Origin: CAYXZP01 sp964469485
GTDB taxonomy: Bacteria; Desulfobacterota; Binatia; UBA1149; CAYXZP01
Length of the DNA stretch: 64,000 bases
Direction: 5' to 3'
NCBI GenBank assembly: GCA_964469485.1
Contig: CAYXZP010000003.1
Location: 6,996 to 70,995 of the forward strand
Below the pieces are notes generated by a model. That model worked only from the letters and a program-made list of their open reading frames with translations. It was not told the origin of the DNA and searched no databases. Below, in pieces: positions 1-8,221 of this stretch. The stretch's first letter is position 1. Each line of letters opens with the position of its first letter. The position numbers and the translations under genes were made by a program.

Positions 1-632
1 GTTTCCGCCGCTACCTGGCCCTCGAGCCCCGGGACCCCGCCGTTACCACCGACCTCGCCTCGGCCCTGCTCTTCCAGGGCCGGCGGGCTGAAGCATTGGC
101 GACCTACCGGGATGCCGTAGCCGCCGACCCGCAGTTCTTCCAGGCCCGCTTCAACCTCGGTCTCGCCCTGCACGCCGAAGGCCGCACCGAGGAAGCGCTG
201 GTCTCTCTCGAGAAGGCCAGAGAACTGGCTGAACAGCCCGAGCAAGTTCGCCGTGCCGAAGAAGCGCTGGCCGCGGCCAGCGGGCGGGCCGGCTCCGCTG
301 CCGGCCCGAGTTCGAACGCGACAACCGATTTTCAGCGGGCCGTCGAACGCTTGCTCGCCGGGCATCCGATCGCCGGATCGAAGATCACGGCCTTCGACTG
401 GAAAGCCGGGGCCCGGGGCGAAGTGATAATGCGTGGCTTCCCGATGCAGGCCATGCCGGCGGTGGTGCGCAACAAGTTCAAATCGAAGCTCAACGCTTCG
501 ATAGCCGGCCTGGCCGCCGGCCACGGGGTGGCCGGTCCCATCACGCTCGAGCTGGTCGACGAGGCGAGCCGGGAAAGCATGGACCGTCTCGACGGCAAGG
601 AACTCGTCGGCGCCTTTGACCCGCAGCCTTGA
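1..632 (+). CDS. TPR-repeat protein, C-terminal part (5' partial)
   Basis: The frame is open from base 3 and runs to a TGA at 630-632, so about 209 residues are visible and the true start lies upstream of the window; the TTG at 96 is an internal Leu codon. The first 75 residues contain TPR-like helix pairs (an ALLFQGRRAEALATYRDAV unit followed by FNLGLALHAEGRTEEALVSL). A short Ala/Ser/Thr-rich linker (around residues 90-105) leads to a roughly 100-residue domain that I do not recognise. TPR proteins are scaffolds for protein contacts; no enzymatic motif is visible. It converges with nth, whose stop is only 2 bases away. Confidence 0.75.
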   Translation, partial: FRRYLALEPRDPAVTTDLASALLFQGRRAEALATYRDAVAADPQFFQARFNLGLALHAEGRTEEALVSLEKARELAEQPEQVRRAEEALAAASGRAGSAAGPSSNATTDFQRAVERLLAGHPIAGSKITAFDWKAGARGEVIMRGFPMQAMPAVVRNKFKSKLNASIAGLAAGHGVAGPITLELVDEASRESMDRLDGKELVGAFDPQP

Positions 633-634
633 GC

Positions 635-1276
635 TCAGCGGCTGCGGGTAACGCCGCGCCTGGGGCAGAGGCTCTCGATACTGCACTGACTGCACAACGG
701 CGAGGTCGGCTTGCACAGCGTCTGCCCGTACGACACCAGGAGGTCGTTGTACTCGAGCCAGTAACGGCGCGGTAATTTTGCGCGCAGGGCGTTCTCGGTC
801 TGTTCGGGCGTTTCGGTGCGCACGTATCCCCACCGGTTCGATATACGGTGCACATGGGTGTCGACACAGATGCCCGGCTTGCCGTAACCGGCGCTCACAA
901 CGAGGTTGGCGGTCTTGCGGCCCACCCCCTTGAGGGTTAGCAGCGTGTCTATGTCGTCGGGCACCCGGCCGTCGAATTCCTCGACTATTCGCTTGGCCAT
1001 GGCGACGAGCTGCGGCGCCTTGGTATTGTAGAAACCCACCGGGTAGATCGCCTTGCGTACCCTGCGCGGCTCGGCGGCCGCCAGATCATCGACCCTCGGG
1101 GCCAGCTCGAACAGGCGCTTCGATGCCGCTGTCGTGGTCCCGTCCTGTGTCCTGAGACTCAAGATGCAGGCGGCCAGTACGCGGTAGGGATCGCGTGTGG
1201 TCTCGGCGATCAGCGTCACCACGGGAGCCTGTGAATTTTTGTAGGCGACCCTGAGCCGCCTCAGCACAAGCGGCAT
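635..1276 (-). CDS. nth: Endonuclease III (DNA glycosylase/AP lyase)
   Basis: Base-excision repair enzyme that removes oxidised pyrimidines and cleaves the AP site. From the ATG at 1276 the protein has 213 residues, the usual family length. It shows the helix-hairpin-helix LTLKGVGRKTANLVV with the catalytic Lys near residue 121, the catalytic Asp of VDTHV near 139, and a [4Fe-4S] loop of four Cys at about 188, 195, 198 and 204 in the C-x6-C-x2-C-x5-C spacing. A GTG at 1309 would add 11 residues; the ATG gives the better family N-terminus. Neither start has a clear ribosome-binding site. It is divergent from the Gfo/Idh gene. Confidence 0.95.
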   Translation of the reverse strand: MPLVLRRLRVAYKNSQAPVVTLIAETTRDPYRVLAACILSLRTQDGTTTAASKRLFELAPRVDDLAAAEPRRVRKAIYPVGFYNTKAPQLVAMAKRIVEEFDGRVPDDIDTLLTLKGVGRKTANLVVSAGYGKPGICVDTHVHRISNRWGYVRTETPEQTENALRAKLPRRYWLEYNDLLVSYGQTLCKPTSPLCSQCSIESLCPRRGVTRSR

Positions 1277-1311
1277 GTTCCGGTTGCTTACCAGCTTTGT
1301 TGCGCCCACCT

Positions 1312-1340
1312 TTGACGGCTCCCGCCCGCGTTCCTATGGT
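1312..1340 (+). promoter_or_regulatory. Promoter of the Gfo/Idh gene (leaderless)
   Basis: TTGACG at 1312-1317, a 17-base spacer and TATGGT at 1335-1340. The GTG at 1348 is 7 bases past the -10, exactly where transcription should begin. The ATG at 1336 lies inside the -10 and so cannot be translated from this promoter. Inferred from sequence only. Confidence 0.55.
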
Positions 1341-1347
1341 ACGCACC

Positions 1348-2340
1348 GTGGGAAATCTACGTCTTGCCGTCATCGGTACCGGGCGCCACGGCAGCCGCTA
1401 TGCACGTCACGCGGCCACCGACGTCGATGGCGTGGAGCTGGTGGCCCTTTGCCGGCGCAGCGAGACCGACGGGCGCGGCCTCGCGGACGAACTGGGCTGC
1501 CGTTACACGGCCGACGCGCACGAACTCACGCGCAGCGCCGATATCGACGCGCTGGCCTTCGTGCTTCCTCCTTATCTGTTGCCCGACCTGGTGCCCGCGG
1601 CAGCGGCGACCGGCAAACGGCTGATCATAGAAAAACCGGTCGCTCCCACGCTGGCCGCCGGCCGCAAGATCCTGGGGGCTATCGAGGACGCCGGCGTGTA
1701 CTGCATGGCCGGCCATACGCTCAGGTTCAATGCCGTCTGCCGGGCCATGCGCGACCTGGTGCCCGAGCTCGGGCGGATCCATTCGGTGGTCATGAGCCAG
1801 CGCTTCCCGCCGCCGGCCCGGGTCGATTGGCTCGACGACCCCGCGCGTTCGGGAGGCGGAAACATCTTGCACACCGGCGTCCACTGTTTTGACCTCATCC
1901 GCTTTCTCACCGGTCTCGAGCCGGCCGCTGTCACCTGCCAGAGCACGAGTGTGGTCACGGTCAACACCGAGGATAACTTCACGAGCACGATCGCTCTCGG
2001 GGACAACGGCTCATCGGGGGCCTTGGCCATGGTCACATGCTCGCGGACCGCGGCCTGCTACAACGGCCTCGTCGAGATCTCGGGCGAGCATGGCCAACTC
2101 GTCGGCGATCACGTGACCGGCATGCTCTACCGCCTGGGACCCGGCGGGCGGCAAGATCTCCAAACCGCCGGACCGGTCTACACGGTCAAGGCCGCGCTGG
2201 AACGCTTCGTTGCCGATTGGCGAAACGGCATCGAGCAACCGCCGGTGAACTACCGCGACGGGCTCGCGGCCGTGGCCGTGGCCGATGCCTGTTACCGTGC
2301 CGCTGCTTCCGGCCACCGTGAGGAGGTCGCCCGACTCTAG
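1348..2340 (+). CDS. Gfo/Idh/MocA family oxidoreductase
   Basis: NAD(P)-dependent dehydrogenase of the glucose-fructose oxidoreductase / inositol dehydrogenase family; substrate unknown, probably a sugar or cyclitol derivative. The 330-residue protein opens with a Rossmann fold (VIGTGRHG at about residues 8-15) and carries the family EKP motif at about 95-97, with the Lys that normally orders substrate and cofactor. A GGNILHTGVHCFD segment supplies the C-terminal-domain His usually found in the active site. I use GTG 1348 because the promoter puts +1 there and the Rossmann strand starts directly after it; ATG 1336 or TTG 1297 would give longer forms. No linked pathway gene reveals the substrate. 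Confidence 0.85.
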   Translation: MGNLRLAVIGTGRHGSRYARHAATDVDGVELVALCRRSETDGRGLADELGCRYTADAHELTRSADIDALAFVLPPYLLPDLVPAAAATGKRLIIEKPVAPTLAAGRKILGAIEDAGVYCMAGHTLRFNAVCRAMRDLVPELGRIHSVVMSQRFPPPARVDWLDDPARSGGGNILHTGVHCFDLIRFLTGLEPAAVTCQSTSVVTVNTEDNFTSTIALGDNGSSGALAMVTCSRTAACYNGLVEISGEHGQLVGDHVTGMLYRLGPGGRQDLQTAGPVYTVKAALERFVADWRNGIEQPPVNYRDGLAAVAVADACYRAAASGHREEVARL

Positions 2341-2345
2341 GGCTG

Positions 2346-2374
2346 TTGTCCCGCCCCGCCCTGCCGCATAGTAT
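2346..2374 (+). promoter_or_regulatory. Promoter of the DHH/NUDIX/symporter operon
   Basis: TTGTCC at 2346-2351, 17-base spacer, TAGTAT at 2369-2374; the ATG at 2384 is 9 bases further, implying a leader of about 2-3 bases. No Shine-Dalgarno precedes this ATG. Confidence 0.45.
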
Positions 2375-2383
2375 CGGCGGGCC

Positions 2384-3358
2384 ATGGGATCGGACCGCCG
2401 CGTCACACTCGTAAGCCACGGGCCCAACTGCCTCGACGGCCTGACCTGCGCCGTGGTCGGTGCCCGCTACTTTGCAGGGTCGGAGTTCACGGCGCGGTTC
2501 TCGAGCAACCGCGACATCGATGAGACCCTGCGTGAGTACAACCCGGCCGACCCCGCGTGCGAACAGTTGTGGATAACCGATATCTCCTGGCGCGAAAGCG
2601 CCACCGACAAGCACCTCAACTCTCTCGCCGAGGCTGGCGTCGAGCTTTACTGGGTCGATCACCACAAATCGGCGATCGACAGGCGCGCCGAAGGCGGCCT
2701 CGACGTGCAGTTCACCGACCACGTTCTCGAGGACACCTATGCGGCCTCCCGGCTGCTGTTCAACTATCTGCGCAACCGCGCCGCCCGCCTCGGTGAATCC
2801 AAGCCGGGCCTGCTCGCGCTCGAGAACCTCGTCATGCTGGCCGATGACGTCGACCGCTGGGTGCTCGCGCGCGACGGCTCCCGGCGCCTGGCCTTGGCCG
2901 TGCGTGCGATGGAGCACGACGAGGCATACCGGGTCCTGCTCTCGATGGACTCCAACATCACCTACGGCGCCGAACTTACGCTTGCGCTCGAGCAGGCCGA
3001 ACGCAAGATGGCCGAGAGCCTCGCACTCGCCCGCTCGACCCGCACCACCGCAAGCGTCGACGGACTCGGGTTGTCAGTGGTGGCGGCCGAGTGCATGGAC
3101 TACGCGGGCGAGATCGCCGACCAGTGGAAAGGGGATTTCGACAAGGCCGTGTTCGCTCTCTTCGACCACCGCAGCGGCGCTGTCAGTCTGCGCCGAACAC
3201 CCTCCTGCGACATCGATCTTGCCCGCCTCGCCTCGCGCTTTGACGGTGGAGGCCACGCGGCGGCGTCCGGCTGCACCATGCAGCTCCCCGAGAACGGGCG
3301 CAGCGCGGAGTTGGCGGCGAGACTCGCCGCGGCCCTCGGGCCGGACAAGGGCGCGTGA
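2384..3358 (+). CDS. DHH/DHHA1 family phosphoesterase
   Basis: Predicted Mn-dependent phosphoesterase of the DHH superfamily, which includes RecJ exonuclease and NrnA-type nanoRNase/pAp phosphatases. All metal motifs are present: NCLDGL (Asp18), TDISW (Asp66), VDHHKS (Asp92-His93-His94) and LADDVDRW (Asp154-157). A C-terminal DHHA1 substrate-binding domain has DGGGHAAASG near residue 290. At 324 residues it is the size of the NrnA/DHH-only class rather than RecJ. The substrate (short RNA, pAp, c-di-nucleotide) cannot be told. It is translationally coupled to the NUDIX gene by a GTGA overlap, which suggests a shared role in nucleotide clean-up. Confidence 0.85.
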   Translation: MGSDRRVTLVSHGPNCLDGLTCAVVGARYFAGSEFTARFSSNRDIDETLREYNPADPACEQLWITDISWRESATDKHLNSLAEAGVELYWVDHHKSAIDRRAEGGLDVQFTDHVLEDTYAASRLLFNYLRNRAARLGESKPGLLALENLVMLADDVDRWVLARDGSRRLALAVRAMEHDEAYRVLLSMDSNITYGAELTLALEQAERKMAESLALARSTRTTASVDGLGLSVVAAECMDYAGEIADQWKGDFDKAVFALFDHRSGAVSLRRTPSCDIDLARLASRFDGGGHAAASGCTMQLPENGRSAELAARLAAALGPDKGA

Positions 3359-3873
3359 GCGGAGCCGGACAGCCGAAGGAGATCGAGGCGGAACTGCCCT
3401 CTATCGACTTTCCGCCGCTCAGCGAGCGCAAATACGGTGAGGTCTGCATGGCCATCCGCCGTAAGAACGGCCGCTTCCTTCTGCACACCAAACGCAACTA
3501 CCCGGACGCGGTAATGCGACTGCCCTCGGGCGGGATCAAGCGGCACGAAAGCGTCGAGGGGGCGCTGCTGCGTGAGGTATGGGAGGAAACCAACCTCGAC
3601 GTCGAGATCGAGTCCTGCGTCGCCGTGATAAGCTACCGCGATCGAACGACCCGTTCGGCCTTCAAGACCCATTTGTTCCTGCTGCGCGAGACCGCCGGCG
3701 AGTTGCGCAACAACGATCCCAAGGAACACATATCCGAGTGGCGCGAAGCGGCTCTCGACGAGTTGCCGGCCTACGCCGGATCCCTGCTGGCGGTACGCGA
3801 GGACTGGAGCAACTGGGGCCGCTTCCGCGCAACCGCCATAGAGGTGCTGGCCTCATACTGCGGCGGTGCTTAG
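3355..3873 (+). CDS. NUDIX hydrolase
   Basis: Hydrolase of nucleoside diphosphate-linked compounds. The NUDIX box spans residues about 59-81, with G-x5-E-x7-REVWEE intact and Asn replacing the usual Gly before the final hydrophobic residue. The catalytic Glu residues of REVWEE are present. The N-terminal 30 residues are an extension before the first strand. The GTG start overlaps the TGA of the DHH gene (GTGA), so it is probably translated by reinitiation; no separate ribosome-binding site is evident. Substrate unknown. Confidence 0.88.
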   Translation: MSGAGQPKEIEAELPSIDFPPLSERKYGEVCMAIRRKNGRFLLHTKRNYPDAVMRLPSGGIKRHESVEGALLREVWEETNLDVEIESCVAVISYRDRTTRSAFKTHLFLLRETAGELRNNDPKEHISEWREAALDELPAYAGSLLAVREDWSNWGRFRATAIEVLASYCGGA

Positions 3874-5365
3874 GCGGGCCGGACTGCCGGGCGGCCTGCT
3901 GGCCTTTCTCGCTTTCGCGCTCGTGGACGGGCCTGACGGCATGGAGCCTGCGGCCCGGCTTACCGCCGCCGTAGCCCTTCTCATGGCCGTCTGGTGGCTG
4001 ACCGAGGCCGTTCCCGTGGCCGTTACCGCACTGCTGCCGCTCGTCCTGCTGCCTTCTCTCGGGGTGATCAGCGCCGGCGACATCTCGGCGCCTTACGCCA
4101 ACAAGACCAACATGCTCTTCCTCGGCGGTCTGGTGATCGCCACCGCGCTCGAGCGCTGGAACCTGCACCGGAGGATAGCGCTCAACATCGTCATGAGGCT
4201 CGGCCGGAGCCCGGCCGGGCTGGTGCTGGGATTTATGACCGGCACGGCCCTGATCTCCATATGGATATCGAACTCGGCCACGACGATGATGATGCTTCCC
4301 ATAGCCTTGGCCGTCGCGGCCCAGTTCAAGAGCGAGGACCCCGATCTCGGGCGCGCCCTGGCCCCCGTCCTGCTCCTGGCAGTGGCCTATTCAGCGACCA
4401 TCGGAGGACTGGGCACGCTGGTGGGAACGCCCCCCAACGCGGTCTTTGCCGGCACCTTCTCGCAGCTGTTCCCGCAGGCCGTCCCAATCGGTTTCTTCCA
4501 ATGGATGATGGTCGGCGTGCCGGTGGTCGCCGTCATGATCCCGCTTGCCTGGGCCTATCTCGTGTACGTGGCCTCGCCGCTCGGGCGCATGCCCGCCACG
4601 CTCGACCGCACGGTCATAGGCCGTGAGCTCGAGGGGCTCGGCCGCATGCGAACCCCGGAGAAACGCGTGCTCGTCATGTTCACCGTGACGGCTCTCCTGT
4701 GGATGTTCCGTCGGCCACTAGACCTCGGCGGCGCGACGCTGCCTGGCTGGTCCTCGCTGTTGCCCGCGCCGGAACTGGTCGGCGACTCCACGGTGGCCAT
4801 CGCAATGGCCGTAGTCCTGTTCATCGTGCCCTCGGGTGACGGGCGCGGCACGAGGCTTCTCGACTGGGAAAGCGCAGTGCGCCTGCCCTGGGGGGTTATC
4901 GTCTTGCTCGGCGGCGGATTCGCCCTGGCCGAGGCCATACGCGTATCGGGACTTGCCGGCTGGCTCGGCGGCGAGATGTCCTGGGTGGGCCAAGCCCCTC
5001 CCCTGCTGGCCGTGGCCGCGGTGTGTCTGTTCATCAGCTTCGCCACCGAGGTCACCACCAACACGGCCATAACCACGATCATGATGCCTATCCTGGCGGC
5101 CAGCGCGGCCGCCGGCGGTTGCGACCCCTTGCTGTTGATGGTGCCCTGCACCCTGGCCGCCTCGCTTTGCTTCATGATGCCCTCGGGAACAGCCCCAAAC
5201 GCGATCGTGTTCTCGAGCGGCGACCTGACGGTGGCCTACATGGCCCGGACCGGGATCGGCCTTAACCTGATCGCCGTGGCGGTGGTGGTGGCCCTGACCT
5301 GGTTCATCGCCATACCCGTCCTTGACATCTCGCTCGAAGGCGCGCCCGGCTGGGCCCTGCCGTAG
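3866..5365 (+). CDS. SLC13/DASS family sodium:anion symporter
   Basis: Inner-membrane importer of dicarboxylates, sulfate or phosphate-type anions. The 499-residue protein has about 11-12 hydrophobic segments and two inverted repeats, each with the DASS signature: ISNSATTMMMLP and GTLVGTPPNAVF in the first half, TEVTTNTAITTIMMP and MPSGTAPNAIV in the second. The paired SNT/TNT motifs form the sodium and carboxylate site in this family. The GTG start overlaps the NUDIX stop by 8 bases, placing it in the same operon. The exact anion is not predictable. Confidence 0.9.
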   Translation: MLRRAGLPGGLLAFLAFALVDGPDGMEPAARLTAAVALLMAVWWLTEAVPVAVTALLPLVLLPSLGVISAGDISAPYANKTNMLFLGGLVIATALERWNLHRRIALNIVMRLGRSPAGLVLGFMTGTALISIWISNSATTMMMLPIALAVAAQFKSEDPDLGRALAPVLLLAVAYSATIGGLGTLVGTPPNAVFAGTFSQLFPQAVPIGFFQWMMVGVPVVAVMIPLAWAYLVYVASPLGRMPATLDRTVIGRELEGLGRMRTPEKRVLVMFTVTALLWMFRRPLDLGGATLPGWSSLLPAPELVGDSTVAIAMAVVLFIVPSGDGRGTRLLDWESAVRLPWGVIVLLGGGFALAEAIRVSGLAGWLGGEMSWVGQAPPLLAVAAVCLFISFATEVTTNTAITTIMMPILAASAAAGGCDPLLLMVPCTLAASLCFMMPSGTAPNAIVFSSGDLTVAYMARTGIGLNLIAVAVVVALTWFIAIPVLDISLEGAPGWALP

Positions 5366-5369
5366 AACC

Positions 5370-5765
5370 GTGCAAGCCAAGTGCACCCACATCGCCATAC
5401 ACGCCCATGACGTCGAGGCCGGGGTCTCCTTCTACCAACGCTACGCCGGTCTCGAGCAGGTCCACCGCCGCGCCGACCACGGCGTCACGGTCGTGTGGCT
5501 TGCCGAGCCCGGACGGGCCAAGGAGTTCGTCATAGTCCTGATCGAGGCCAGCCACGCCGACTCCGTCTCGCCGCCGCCCATGGCTCACATCGGTTATAAC
5601 GTGGGAACGCCAGAGGACGTCGACCGCCTGACGGAGATGGCGCGCTCGGAGGGTATTCTCGTCGAAGGACCCGTCAATGCCGGCGGTGTGGTCGGCTACT
5701 ACTCGATCATGCGCGACCCCGACGGCAACCAGGTCGAGTTCTCCTACGGACAGGACCTCGGCTGA
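5370..5765 (+). CDS. VOC family (glyoxalase/bleomycin-resistance fold) protein
   Basis: Small metal-dependent enzyme or binding protein of the vicinal-oxygen-chelate superfamily. From GTG 5370 it has 131 residues, the usual single-domain length, with two beta-alpha-beta-beta-beta modules. The first begins THIAIHAHDVEAGVSFYQRY and supplies the metal His at about residue 7. The second ends DPDGNQVEFSY, whose Glu is the usual last metal ligand. Upstream in-frame codons overlap the symporter gene and are rejected. It follows that gene by 4 bases. Glyoxalase I is possible, but no substrate-specific residue settles it. Confidence 0.78.
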   Translation: MQAKCTHIAIHAHDVEAGVSFYQRYAGLEQVHRRADHGVTVVWLAEPGRAKEFVIVLIEASHADSVSPPPMAHIGYNVGTPEDVDRLTEMARSEGILVEGPVNAGGVVGYYSIMRDPDGNQVEFSYGQDLG

Positions 5766-5778
5766 GTCGGCACGCCGG

Positions 5779-6759
5779 TTAGTGCAGCTCTATGTCGTCG
5801 CGTGAGCCGTCGGCGAGCCTTCCGAGATCGTGTCCGGCTATCACATGAACGGCCGGCACGAGTTGCACGAACTTCTTCAAGCGCCAGATCTGCTCCCACC
5901 ACAGTTTCAGGTCGGTGGCCATCAGGGGGCGGGCCGCGTGACGCCAGCTCTCCTCGGTCCACGCGGCGTCTCCCGTCAGCAGCACCGGGCCGCCGGCAAG
6001 CATCACCACCATCGCCTGCGAGCCGGCCGTGTGACCGCGCACATCGACCAGCACGATGCTCCCGTCGCCGAGCAGGTCGTGATGGGCGATGAATGTCGCG
6101 TAAGGCGCTTTGTCAAAATAGTCGATCTCGACCCAGTTCTTGACGTTGTCCCAATCGGTTTCGATGAAATAATCGAGCGGCCTGTGCTCCGCTTCGGCCT
6201 GTGCTCTCTCGGCCGCGGCAACCACCACAGTCGCCGCGCCGAACTCTTCGATAGCGCCGGTGTGGTCGAAGTGCATGTGCGAGAGCACAACATGGCCGAC
6301 CTTCCCGGGCTCGAGACCGGCCGCTGCCATCTGATGGTCGAGCGTGCCCGCCTCGGCCGGGTCGATCTGTGCGAGGCGGGCCATGAAACCGCCGAGATAG
6401 CCCTCTGGGTCGTCGGCTATCGCCTGCGAGAACCCGGTGTCGAACACCACGAGGCCGGCGCGCGGGTGTTCGACGACGAAGGCCAGGGCGTGGAGCGAAC
6501 GCCGCTCGAGCCAGTTGCCGCCCCTGAACAACAAGGCCTCGGGAACGTCCATGGTGCCGGTATCGAAGACGTGAAGCCGCATGCCATCCACTCCTTGGTA
6601 GATGTCGCTCCAGCCTTCCAGGCTGGGCTCGATGCGCGGTATGCGCCAGGGCTCCTGGCAGGCGGCCAGAGAGCAGACAAGAAGGGTGCAGGAAAGAAAG
6701 CGGGTCGCCGGGGCTACCAGAAGCAACCGAAGGGGTCGCGCGAGATCTCGTCGAGGCAT
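5779..6759 (-). CDS. Metallo-beta-lactamase-fold hydrolase, lipoprotein
   Basis: Zn-dependent hydrolase resembling N-acyl-homoserine lactonases. From ATG 6759 it has 326 residues, with a lipoprotein signal (LLVCSLAAC, lipidated Cys about residue 34), so it should sit in the outer or inner membrane facing the periplasm. The zinc motif HMHFDH lies at about 161-166, followed by DVRGHTAGS and LLTGDAAW, and VIAGHD near the C-terminus, all expected Zn ligands. The start overlaps the end of the upstream gene by 46 bases; a TTG at 6726 would shorten the overlap and keep a signal peptide. AHL lactonase activity is a guess from fold only. Confidence 0.8.
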   Translation of the reverse strand: MPRRDLARPLRLLLVAPATRFLSCTLLVCSLAACQEPWRIPRIEPSLEGWSDIYQGVDGMRLHVFDTGTMDVPEALLFRGGNWLERRSLHALAFVVEHPRAGLVVFDTGFSQAIADDPEGYLGGFMARLAQIDPAEAGTLDHQMAAAGLEPGKVGHVVLSHMHFDHTGAIEEFGAATVVVAAAERAQAEAEHRPLDYFIETDWDNVKNWVEIDYFDKAPYATFIAHHDLLGDGSIVLVDVRGHTAGSQAMVVMLAGGPVLLTGDAAWTEESWRHAARPLMATDLKLWWEQIWRLKKFVQLVPAVHVIAGHDLGRLADGSRDDIELH

Positions 6760-7076
6760 ATGGCCAGCGAGCCTATCACGAGGTCCCCGTGTTTGTCGTA
6801 GTAAGCCGTCCACCGACCGTTGCCCTTCTTCCAGAACAGCTGGTACGCGGTGCTTGCCGTCGGACGCAGCTGCGCGATCCGGTGTTCGACCGTATCTCCC
6901 GAACAGGCATCACGGATGCGGTGGATCACCGTGACAACGCTGGCCGAACTGGCTCGCGCAAACAGAAGGCCGCGCGGGCCGATACGCCAGCCGAGCACAC
7001 GACGCACCAGGAAAGGAAGGAAGTCGTGAACGACGGCTACGCGCTGTTGCTTTCGCGATGCAGACGTCCGTGCCAT
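6714..7076 (-). CDS. DUF3024-like hypothetical protein
   Basis: A 120-residue basic protein from ATG 7076 (an in-frame TTG at 7115 is less likely). The C-terminal half has the layout I associate with DUF3024: a conserved ...QLFWKKGNGRWTAYYD core followed by SLAICLDEISRDPFGCFW, where DUF3024 members have a Y-W-x-R-x-D-L-K-W-x-x-Y block and end DEYSCFF. No catalytic residues are known for the family. It lies directly upstream of, and overlaps, the metallo-beta-lactamase gene on the same strand. The family assignment is moderate. Confidence 0.6.
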   Translation of the reverse strand: MARTSASRKQQRVAVVHDFLPFLVRRVLGWRIGPRGLLFARASSASVVTVIHRIRDACSGDTVEHRIAQLRPTASTAYQLFWKKGNGRWTAYYDKHGDLVIGSLAICLDEISRDPFGCFW

Positions 7077-7138
7077 ATCAGCTTTGAGGATAACCGGGCC
7101 TGAACGGGCGGGCAACTACGCGCCTGTCATATTCGCTG

Positions 7139-8221
7139 ATGAAGAAGAAAACAGTAGCGGTCGTGGGTGCTACTGGTGTGGCCGGACAGCAGTTCGTAGC
7201 CGCACTAGCCGGCCATCCGTGGTTCGAACTCACCCATTTGGGGGCCTCGGCCCGTTCAGCCGGCAAGAAGTACGGCGACGCACTGCGTGACACCACGAGC
7301 GGCCAGATGCGCTGGTGGGCCGAAGGCGAACCGCCGGCCGCCACGCTCGACCTGGAAATAGCGCTCGGCCAAGACCTGGACGCCGCGGCCGTGGATATCG
7401 TCTTTTCGGCCATCGAGTCGGATGCGGCCCGCGAACTCGAGCCGCTATGGGCGGCCAAGCGCCCGGTCGTGAGCACGGCCTCGGCCTTTCGCTACGACGA
7501 TGACGTGCCGCTTCTGCTGCCCGGCGTGAGCTTCGGCCACGAGCAGCTTCTGGCCGAACAGCGCAAGCGTCGCGGTTGGGAGGGGTTCATCGTGCCCCAG
7601 CCCAACTGCACGGTGACCGGCCTGACCATAACGCTCAAGCCGCTGGCCGATGCTTTCGGTCTCAAGCGGGTGTCGATGGTCTCTATGCAGGGCATTTCGG
7701 GAGCCGGCCGCTCGCCGGGCGTGTCGGCCCTCGACGCCATAGACAACATCATCCCTTACATCCCGGCCGAGGAGGACAAGGTGGCCAGCGAGACCAGAAA
7801 GCTGCTCGGCACACTGGCGGGCGCGGGCATCGTCGACGCCGAACTGGCGGTCTCGGCAACCTGCACGAGAGCTGGCGTCATAGAGGGCCATACCGAAGCG
7901 GTCTCCGTCGAACTCGAAACTGCGGCCTCTCCCGAGGACGCGGCCGGGGTGCTTCGCAAGGCCGGCCGCGCGGCCGCCGGCCTCGAGTTGCCGTCGATGC
8001 CGGAAACGCTCATCGAGGTCTTGGACGACCCTTTCCGTCCGCAGCCCCGGCTCGACCGTGACCGCGGGGGCGGCATGACCACCACCGTCGGACGCCTGAG
8101 AGCGGAACCGCTCTACACGAGTGGGCTCAAGTACGTCCTGGTAACACACAACACCAAGATGGGTGCTGCCTGCGGCGCCGTGTTGGTGGCCGAATACCTG
8201 GCCAGCAAAGGGCTCATCTGA
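7139..8221 (+). CDS. asd: Aspartate-semialdehyde dehydrogenase
   Basis: Converts beta-aspartyl phosphate to aspartate semialdehyde with NADPH, the branch point for lysine/diaminopimelate, threonine and methionine. The 360-residue protein has the NADP loop VVGATGVAGQQF at 8-19, the catalytic Cys157 in QPNCTVTG, and the GISGAGRSPG and GHTEAVSV (catalytic His) segments. Length and motifs match the archaeal/fungal-type enzyme rather than the E. coli type. ATG 7139 lacks a ribosome-binding site; a weak TGTCAT lies 8 bases upstream, in line with the leaderless pattern of this genome. The downstream transporter overlaps its stop. Confidence 0.92.
   Translation: MKKKTVAVVGATGVAGQQFVAALAGHPWFELTHLGASARSAGKKYGDALRDTTSGQMRWWAEGEPPAATLDLEIALGQDLDAAAVDIVFSAIESDAARELEPLWAAKRPVVSTASAFRYDDDVPLLLPGVSFGHEQLLAEQRKRRGWEGFIVPQPNCTVTGLTITLKPLADAFGLKRVSMVSMQGISGAGRSPGVSALDAIDNIIPYIPAEEDKVASETRKLLGTLAGAGIVDAELAVSATCTRAGVIEGHTEAVSVELETAASPEDAAGVLRKAGRAAAGLELPSMPETLIEVLDDPFRPQPRLDRDRGGGMTTTVGRLRAEPLYTSGLKYVLVTHNTKMGAACGAVLVAEYLASKGLI

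Noticed and set aside
5830..6801. 323-residue frame antisense to the metallo-beta-lactamase gene
   Set aside because: Shadow of the zinc-site gene; no own domain.
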